From Bryobacterales bacterium (GTDB taxonomy: Bacteria; Acidobacteriota; Terriglobia; Bryobacterales; Bryobacteraceae), in the NCBI GenBank assembly GCA_030838885.1, contig JAUZEU010000587.1, positions 1 through 11,340 of the forward strand: 11,340 nucleotides of DNA, written 5' to 3'. The stretch's first letter is position 1; the number at the start of each line of letters is the position of its first letter. The translations under genes were made by a program, and so were the position numbers. Shown here one piece after another: positions 6,311 to 11,340 of the stretch. Below the pieces are notes generated by a model. The model saw only the letters and a program-made list of their open reading frames with translations, did no database searches and was not told the DNA's origin.

Positions 6311-7279
6311 TTACTCGATCGTATAAAGTGGATCGAATTCAGGTACTCCCGAACGCCTTCCCGCAATCCAGCGCAACACGTACACGACCCGGGGCTTGCT
6401 CACATTCCCGGTTAGCCCGTTCGGAATGATCTCGAGGATAAGATGAGCGCCGTTGTCCCTGAAGTAGTCGATATCCGGCTCGACGTATTCGCAATCGACT
6501 CCACCGATCGTTTTCCGGTTCTTCTCATGAAATGTGAGCTGCACGTTCGCTTCACCGAACTGATTCTGTTTGAAACTGCTCGTGGCGTCTCCGTGCAACG
6601 TGAGATCGATTGCCGGCTGGGTATCAAATTCTCCCTGCTGCGCTGCCCGCCGCACCTGGTCAACCAGCGTCGCGTCCGCATAGCCGAAAATCCGATCCGG
6701 CGCAAGCGCTGCCAGATCGAAAGTCCTGAAATAATCCAGCGGCGATTTTTGCGGTAGCGAAATCTGCTGCATGGCTGTCGTGATGTTCAGGAGACAGGCG
6801 AGGCGATCGGGATGTTCTTCCATCAATTGCGCGTACGCGTCGCTGGCGGAACCCGTCAGGCTCGCGCCGAATATCTGCCCGAGCAACGACTTTTTCGACA
6901 AAATGTCAGTCCATCGGGCTCCTGCGAAGTGAAAATTTCCGTCCTTCGGCAGCAGCATCAAATCCAGTTGCCCTGGAGCGTTTGGGGAAATTGCCACCGG
7001 CTGAAAACCCGCCTGTTCATGTCCGTCCGCGAAGGCGACAATCGAGTAGTTATCCGCGAAGTTGTTGTGGAATGGTAGTTCGAGCCTGACGCTCGGACCG
7101 TTGATAAAATTCCGGAAGAGCTGGTTTTGCGCGCCATCACGAACTGTCAGGAGAATTTGTGAGCCTTGCGGCATCGGCTGCCGCGTACCATCGAATACGT
7201 TAACAGTTACGAAACCGGCGTTTGGATCTGCTGCCGGTTTGACCGCGATCGGTGAGGTGGCGAGTCTTGGGTTTGCCAT
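6311..7279 (-). CDS. Uncharacterised 322-residue protein
   Basis: No family I can name. The start is placed at ATG 7279-7277 because a TATACT -10 box lies nine bases upstream and because extending the frame further would run into the divergent TPR gene. There is no obvious signal peptide or membrane helix. Residues 22-110 look beta-rich and sandwich-like (VTVNVFDGTRQPMPQG, ILLTVRDGA, SIVAFADGHEQAGFQPV), resembling carrier or carboxypeptidase-regulatory-type folds. Residues 120-230 look helical, with an acid- and aromatic-rich middle. The C-terminal ~90 residues are again beta-rich (LTLHGDATSSFKQNQFGEAN, HLILEIIPNG) and end in DPLYTIE. No catalytic motif is evident. It reads as an intact, conserved-looking gene transcribed divergently from the TPR/UnbV pair. 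The function is open. Confidence 0.8.
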   Translation of the reverse strand: MANPRLATSPIAVKPAADPNAGFVTVNVFDGTRQPMPQGSQILLTVRDGAQNQLFRNFINGPSVRLELPFHNNFADNYSIVAFADGHEQAGFQPVAISPNAPGQLDLMLLPKDGNFHFAGARWTDILSKKSLLGQIFGASLTGSASDAYAQLMEEHPDRLACLLNITTAMQQISLPQKSPLDYFRTFDLAALAPDRIFGYADATLVDQVRRAAQQGEFDTQPAIDLTLHGDATSSFKQNQFGEANVQLTFHEKNRKTIGGVDCEYVEPDIDYFRDNGAHLILEIIPNGLTGNVSKPRVVYVLRWIAGRRSGVPEFDPLYTIE

Positions 7280-7288
7280 TGCGCTGCG

Positions 7289-7294
7289 AGTATA
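7289..7294 (-). promoter_or_regulatory. -10 box TATACT, near-leaderless, for the 322-residue protein gene
   Basis: The minus strand reads TATACT at 7294-7289, nine bases before the ATG at 7279. A start point about seven bases downstream of the box would leave a leader of only two or three bases. No Shine-Dalgarno and no convincing -35 hexamer are present. Confidence 0.5.
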
Positions 7295-7326
7295 ACGCGA
7301 CCGGGTAACGGGCCGGAACTGGCAGG

Positions 7327-7332
7327 TATACT
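7327..7332 (+). promoter_or_regulatory. -10 box TATACT, leaderless, for the TPR/UnbV operon
   Basis: TATACT is followed by seven bases (GAACGCG) and then the ATG at 7340, so transcription would begin at or next to the start codon. There is no purine-rich ribosome-binding site and no recognisable -35 hexamer. The whole divergent intergenic gap is 60 bp (7280-7339) and holds both -10 boxes. Confidence 0.5.
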
Positions 7333-7339
7333 GAACGCG

Positions 7340-8314
7340 ATGCTCGCATGCCTCCTGGCGTCCTGGCTGTTTGCCGTCCCCGATACTTCGGTGCCCGACC
7401 GGCTCTATGCGGCTGGGCAGTTCGACAAAGCAGCGACCATGTACCGGCAGATGTTGCAGCAGGCTCCGAACGACGCGGGTCTGCTGGCCCGTCTGGGCGC
7501 GACCGATTATCAACTGGGTCTGTTCACGGAAGCGGAGAGTTCATTCCGCAAGGCTGTCCGGGTGGCTCCGGATATGGAGCAGGCGGAAGTGGGGCTGGGC
7601 ACCACCCTGCTGTCGCTGGACCGGGCGAAGGAGGCGATTCCTTTTCTTGAGAGGGCCGCGCGGCTGCGGCCAAACGACCGCATGGCGCTTCGCGCCCTGG
7701 GACATGCGTACCAGAAGAACAACGATTTCTTCGCGGGGGAGCGCACGCTGCGGGCGCTGGTGGACGCGGATCCGAACGACGCAGAGAGCCAGCATTACCT
7801 GGGCGCGCTGCTTTACGACAACAACTATTACCTTCCGGCGCTGGCGGCTCTGGATACGGCGCTGCGCCTCAATCCGGGAGACGATCAGGCGCGCATCTTC
7901 AGGGCGGGCGCGCTGGCTCAACTGGGGCGCACGGAACATGCGGCAGCGGAATACAGGAACCTGCTCGACAAACCCTCCGCGGCGGCGCAACCGGAACTGT
8001 GGCTGGGATATGCGCAGTTCCTGTTCGGGAACGATCAGGTGAAACCGGCCCTGGCAGCGATCGACAGAGCTCTCTCGTTGCTGCCCGATTCGGCGAAGCT
8101 GTATTTCTGGCGGGCGAGAATCCGGATGGAGTCGCGGGAGATGCAGGGGGCGGAGGCAGACGCATTGAAGGCGATCGAACTGGCTCCCGAACTGCCCAAC
8201 GCGCACAACCTGCTGATGAAGATTTACCGCGCTAGGGGCTTCGCGGCAGGCGCGGCGGAGCAGGCGGCGTGGCTCGCCGGACGCTCGACGGAACAGGCGA
8301 AAGCGAACCGATGA
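7340..8314 (+). CDS. Exported TPR-repeat protein
   Basis: The 324-residue protein begins with a short hydrophobic segment (MLACLLASWLFAVP) that looks like a signal peptide or anchor. About eight tetratricopeptide repeats then cover almost the whole chain. Typical 34-residue helices with the G-Y/A-P pattern include AAGQFDKAATMYRQMLQQAP, LGLFTEAESSFRKAVRVAP, LDRAKEAIPFLERAARLRP and YLPALAALDTALRLNP. TPR arrays bind other proteins and have no catalysis of their own. The start is set by the adjacent -10 box and the leader peptide. The stop TGA (8312-8314) overlaps the ATG of the next gene by four bases, so the two are translated together. In Acidobacteriota, TPR proteins often sit beside ASPIC/UnbV proteins, which suggests a joint extracytoplasmic complex; the partner is inferred. 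Confidence 0.9.
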   Translation: MLACLLASWLFAVPDTSVPDRLYAAGQFDKAATMYRQMLQQAPNDAGLLARLGATDYQLGLFTEAESSFRKAVRVAPDMEQAEVGLGTTLLSLDRAKEAIPFLERAARLRPNDRMALRALGHAYQKNNDFFAGERTLRALVDADPNDAESQHYLGALLYDNNYYLPALAALDTALRLNPGDDQARIFRAGALAQLGRTEHAAAEYRNLLDKPSAAAQPELWLGYAQFLFGNDQVKPALAAIDRALSLLPDSAKLYFWRARIRMESREMQGAEADALKAIELAPELPNAHNLLMKIYRARGFAAGAAEQAAWLAGRSTEQAKANR

Positions 8315-9948
8315 GCCGAGGCGTTCTTGCGTGGCTGCTGGCCGCGCAACTGGCGAGCGGTCAGATTCAGTTCGGGGATGTGACGAAGAAAGCTGGCGTG
8401 AACTTCTTGCTGCGCAACGGCGCAGCCGGGCAGTTCCGTCAGCCAGAGTTGATGCCCGGCGGCGTCGCGGCTCTCGACTTCAACAATGACGGGTGCGCGG
8501 ACATCTTCTTTACCAACGGGGCCGCGCTGCCTTCTCTGCGCAAGACCGGGCCCCTGTATTCCAACCGGCTCTTCCGGAACAACTGCGACATGACGTTTAC
8601 GGATGTAACGGAGCGTGCCGGCGTGGCCGGTGAGGGGTATTCGATGGCCGTGGCCCCGGGCGACTTCGATAATGACGGATTCCCGGACCTTTTCGTGGCG
8701 GGCGTGAATCGCAACATCCTCTATCGCAACCGGGGCGACGGCACCTTCGAAGACGTGACGGCGAAAGCGGCTTTAGGCGGCATAGATGCGAAGCGGGGCA
8801 AGATGTGGTCCGTGTCGGCAGGCTGGCTCGATTACGACAACGACGGGAAAGCAGACCTGTTTGTCTCCAATTACGTCCGCTGGGACCCACTGCGCGAAAA
8901 GAGTTGCGGGCCGCCGGAGCGCCGCCTCTACTGCCATCCCGATAACTATGAGGGGACGCCGAATCAGTTGTTCCACAACAACGGCGACGGCACGTTTACC
9001 GATGCTTCGGTTCAGTCGGGAATTGCCGCCCATGTGGGGAAGGGGATGGGCGTATCGTTTGCGTACTTTGACGGCGTTGGGTTTACCGATGTGTTCGTGG
9101 CGAACGACTCGGTACGGAACTTTCTGTTTCGCAATCGCGGCGACGGGACCTTCGAAGAGGTTGGTTTGCAGGCAGGAGTGGCGCTGGCGGATCACGGGAA
9201 TGCTATCGCGGGTATGGGTACCGATTTCCGGGACTATAACAACGACGGCCTGCCGGACATCATCGTGACAGGAATGCTGAACGACACATATCCGGTGTTT
9301 AGCAATCATGCCGGGACTGCGTTTTTCGATGAGACGATCCGGTCCGGGGTGGCGCGGGTGACAAGTCAACTCACCGGGTGGGGGATGGGGCTCTTCGATT
9401 TCGACAACGATGGATGGAAGGATCTGTTCTTTGCAAACTCACATTTTCCGCAGCTCAATCGCTATGTGGGCACGAGTTCAGAACTGGCGAACAGCGTGTT
9501 GCGAAACACCGGCGACGGGAGGTTTCAGGATGTAAGCGCGACGGCGGGTGCCGGTTTCGGGCAGAAGGCTTTGTACCGCGGAGCCGCCTTTGCGGACTTC
9601 GACAACGATGGCCGGGTGGATGTGGTGGTAACGGCGCTCAATGGGCCCGCGAAGATCTTACGGAATACGACGCCGAATGCGGGACACTGGCTGGCGATAC
9701 AGCTGGAGGGGACGAAGAGCAATCGCGACGGGCTGGGAGCGCGGGTTAGCGTCACCCGGATGGACGGCAGCAAGCTCTACAATCACGCCACCACGAGTGT
9801 GGGGTATGCATCCGGGAGCGAGAGGCTGGTGCGATTTGGACTGGCCGGCGACGTTCAGGTGAAGGCGGTTGAAGTGCAATGGCCCGGCGGGAAGATACAG
9901 AAGCTGGAGAATGTGGCGGCCGACCGCGTGCTTGGGATTAAGGAATGA
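8311..9948 (+). CDS. Secreted FG-GAP repeat protein with ASPIC/UnbV domain (CRTAC1-like)
   Basis: The chosen start (ATG 8311) overlaps the TPR stop as ATGA and gives a clean signal peptide, MSRGVLAWLLAAQLASG; an ATG 14 codons earlier lies within the TPR gene and would spoil it. The mature protein (545 residues in all) carries seven FG-GAP/VCBS-type calcium loops: DFNNDGCAD (~55), DFDNDGFPD (~117), DYDNDGKAD (~174), FDGVGFTD (~253), DYNNDGLPD (~307), DFDNDGWKD (~364) and DFDNDGRVD (~429). Between loops 3 and 4 a CGPPERRLYC segment offers a possible disulfide. About residues 458-545 form the ASPIC/UnbV domain (GHWLAIQLEG, DGLGARVSV, VEVQWPGGK). The fold predicts an extracellular or periplasmic beta-propeller used in binding; no enzyme activity is known for most members. 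The fourth loop has V where an acidic residue is usual, so it may have lost calcium binding. Confidence 0.93.
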   Translation: MSRGVLAWLLAAQLASGQIQFGDVTKKAGVNFLLRNGAAGQFRQPELMPGGVAALDFNNDGCADIFFTNGAALPSLRKTGPLYSNRLFRNNCDMTFTDVTERAGVAGEGYSMAVAPGDFDNDGFPDLFVAGVNRNILYRNRGDGTFEDVTAKAALGGIDAKRGKMWSVSAGWLDYDNDGKADLFVSNYVRWDPLREKSCGPPERRLYCHPDNYEGTPNQLFHNNGDGTFTDASVQSGIAAHVGKGMGVSFAYFDGVGFTDVFVANDSVRNFLFRNRGDGTFEEVGLQAGVALADHGNAIAGMGTDFRDYNNDGLPDIIVTGMLNDTYPVFSNHAGTAFFDETIRSGVARVTSQLTGWGMGLFDFDNDGWKDLFFANSHFPQLNRYVGTSSELANSVLRNTGDGRFQDVSATAGAGFGQKALYRGAAFADFDNDGRVDVVVTALNGPAKILRNTTPNAGHWLAIQLEGTKSNRDGLGARVSVTRMDGSKLYNHATTSVGYASGSERLVRFGLAGDVQVKAVEVQWPGGKIQKLENVAADRVLGIKE

Positions 9949-9960
9949 AAGATTTGGGTA

Positions 9961-10005
9961 TAAAAAAGGTGGTGGCAGAGGCCTGAACAGCCTGCCTCTG
10001 CCACC
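9961..10005 (-). terminator. Intrinsic terminator of the outer-membrane protein gene
   Basis: GGTGGCAGAGGC (9971-9982) and GCCTCTGCCACC (9994-10005) form a perfect 12-bp stem with an 11-base loop. Read on the minus strand, the stem is followed by ACC and six T (complement of A 9962-9967), so it ends transcription of the gene that stops at 10018. On the plus strand no T-run follows, although the stem may still help separate the converging UnbV transcript. Confidence 0.85.
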
Positions 10006-10017
10006 GGACTGATTACA

Positions 10018-11340
10018 TCAATAGTAGAACTTCACCGCAACCTGCAACTCACGGGGTCCGCGGCCGCCCGCGTAACCGCTGATGACACCGAAATTGGAAG
10101 CCCCGAAGGTCGCGTTGGGCGTTCCGAACGTAACGCTGTTGGTGACGTTGAAGGCTTCGAGGCGGAACTGGAGCCGCTTCGCTTCGGTTATGTAGACGTT
10201 CTTGAGCAGGGAGAAATCCCCATTCTTGATTCCCGGTGTGCGGTAGTTCAGAGTGCGCGGCGCCGTGCCAAAGGTATCCGGGGCGGGACGAGAGAACGCC
10301 GCCGTATTGAAGTAGTTGTTGATCCTGCTTTCGACGGAACCGGATGTGCTCGGGTCGCCGATCAGGTTGGGACGCTGTGAGCCTTCCCAAAGAACACCGC
10401 CCTGAAGAGCCGTGGCGATGGGATAGCCTTTGCTGAAGGTCATGAGGCCGTCGATGACCCATCCGCCCACCACGGCGTTGAGCTTCTTGTTGATGTTGCC
10501 GGCGAAGGCCTTCCCTTTGCCGACGGGAAGCTCGTAGGAGAAGCTCATCACGAGGCGCTGCGGAACGTCCATGGCGGAGACAGAGCGCTCCAGCCGGAGG
10601 TTCTTGTAGTTCTGGACGGAGGTGGTGCCGCCGAGCCAGGACACGTTTCCGGCGGAGAACGATGAATCGTCAATCAGCTTCGAGATCGTGTAGTACGTGA
10701 GGAACGACAGGCCGTGCGAGAAGCGTTTGTCAAATTTGAACTGAACGGCATGATAGATGGAGTTGCCGATGTTCGGAGTGGAGCCGCTGACGCCACCGGC
10801 ATATTGCGGATAGGGGCGCAGCAGCGTGTTGAGCGTGACCGTGGGCGCGCTGAGGCGCGACTTAGTGTCTGTGATGATCCCGTAGAAAGGATTGGGGACC
10901 AGGGTGTTCAGAGCGGTTCTGCCCATGCTCCAGTAAGAGGGGTCGAGCCGGTTCTGGTTTTCGACCCCGCCACCAAAGTAAAGGTGGGTGCCTTTGCTGC
11001 CGGTGTAGTTGACTTCGAGCACGGAACTGGAAGGCAGCTGGCGCTGGACGGAGAAGTTCCAGGACTGGTACTGGGGATTCGCGTTGGGGCGGGTTTCAGT
11101 GCCGATACCAAGCCCGAGGAACGTAGCGGCTCCGAGCGAGTTGCCGGGAGGCAGGGTCAGACCGTTCGGATAAGGATTAGAAAGAGAAGCGTACGGAGAG
11201 AGCCCGCCATCGCGGGTGAACTCCGGAACGGAATCGGTGGAAAATGCAGCGCCGGTGTGACCTTTGATGGTGGCGCGGGACACCGTGTAGAACATGCCGT
11301 AGCCGCCGCGAATCGCAGTCCTGTCATCGAGAGCATAAGC
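10018..11340 (-). CDS. TonB-dependent receptor/Oar-like outer membrane barrel, C-terminal part (5' partial)
   Basis: The reading frame is open to the window edge: fifteen codons (AYALDDRTAIRGGYG) precede the first methionine at 11295, so the gene starts outside and 440 residues are visible. DDRTAIRGGYGMFY, the NFSVQRQL and LEVNYTGSKGTHLYFGG strands, SYELPVGKGK, and a finish of LQVAVKFYY with a terminal aromatic residue are typical of C-terminal barrels in the large acidobacterial TonB-receptor family. These usually begin with a carboxypeptidase-regulatory-like domain and a plug, which would lie beyond the window. The alternating polar/hydrophobic strand pattern runs throughout. It sits in the outer membrane and probably takes up or binds large polymers; the substrate is unknown. 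The gene ends at TGA 10020-10018, followed by a strong terminator. Confidence 0.9.
   Translation of the reverse strand, partial: AYALDDRTAIRGGYGMFYTVSRATIKGHTGAAFSTDSVPEFTRDGGLSPYASLSNPYPNGLTLPPGNSLGAATFLGLGIGTETRPNANPQYQSWNFSVQRQLPSSSVLEVNYTGSKGTHLYFGGGVENQNRLDPSYWSMGRTALNTLVPNPFYGIITDTKSRLSAPTVTLNTLLRPYPQYAGGVSGSTPNIGNSIYHAVQFKFDKRFSHGLSFLTYYTISKLIDDSSFSAGNVSWLGGTTSVQNYKNLRLERSVSAMDVPQRLVMSFSYELPVGKGKAFAGNINKKLNAVVGGWVIDGLMTFSKGYPIATALQGGVLWEGSQRPNLIGDPSTSGSVESRINNYFNTAAFSRPAPDTFGTAPRTLNYRTPGIKNGDFSLLKNVYITEAKRLQFRLEAFNVTNSVTFGTPNATFGASNFGVISGYAGGRGPRELQVAVKFYY

Noticed and set aside
6311..7513. Longer 400-codon version of the 322-residue protein
   Set aside because: It would overlap the divergent TPR gene by about 170 bases and remove the -10 box from a sensible place. 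The extra N-terminal residues look like antisense translation.
8269..8310. Earlier ATG for the UnbV protein
   Set aside because: It lies inside the TPR gene and would put charged residues before a good signal peptide. The ATGA overlap at 8311 is the better start.

Overview
The window looks like a piece of an Acidobacteriota chromosome, probably of the Solibacter/Bryobacter type. The evidence is the gene mix rather than a marker gene. It has a winged-helix/TolB-type beta-propeller sensor, a TPR protein coupled to a secreted FG-GAP/ASPIC-UnbV protein, and a large TonB-receptor-like outer membrane protein, all in moderately high-GC DNA. No rRNA, tRNA or CRISPR array is visible.

Layout, left to right. 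(1) 1-1992 (+): the 3' part of a membrane-anchored winged-helix regulator with a periplasmic beta-propeller. (2) 1993-4088: about 2.1 kb without an intact gene. It holds a short minus-strand terminator, faint minus-strand coding debris, an ORF-less group II intron (about 3083-3900, with elements of all six domains traceable), and a 23-bp inverted repeat just after the intron. (3) 4089-5775 (-): a tight three-gene operon read right to left: a DoxX-like membrane protein, a four-helix membrane protein of unknown function, and a short-chain dehydrogenase (SDR) broken by at least three frameshifts. (4) 5782-5969: a small MITE-like element with perfect 16-bp terminal inverted repeats, placed directly in front of the doxX-like start codon. 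Beyond it is a remnant of a zinc-type/quinone-oxidoreductase-like dehydrogenase. (5) 6311-7279 (-): an uncharacterised 322-residue protein. It is divergent from 7340-9948 (+), a TPR protein and an FG-GAP/ASPIC-UnbV protein joined by an ATGA overlap. Both divergent genes have a TATACT -10 box so close to the start codon that they appear leaderless or nearly so. (6) 10018-11340 (-): the C-terminal part of a TonB-dependent-receptor/Oar-like barrel, with a strong intrinsic terminator between it and the converging UnbV gene.

The middle (2.0-6.3 kb) reads as a decaying accessory island: two small mobile elements and two oxidoreductase pseudogenes around two intact membrane-protein genes. The flanks hold intact secreted or envelope proteins typical of the phylum. 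The most unusual objects are the compact ORF-less intron and the MITE-like element. I found no clear new defence or biosynthetic system.
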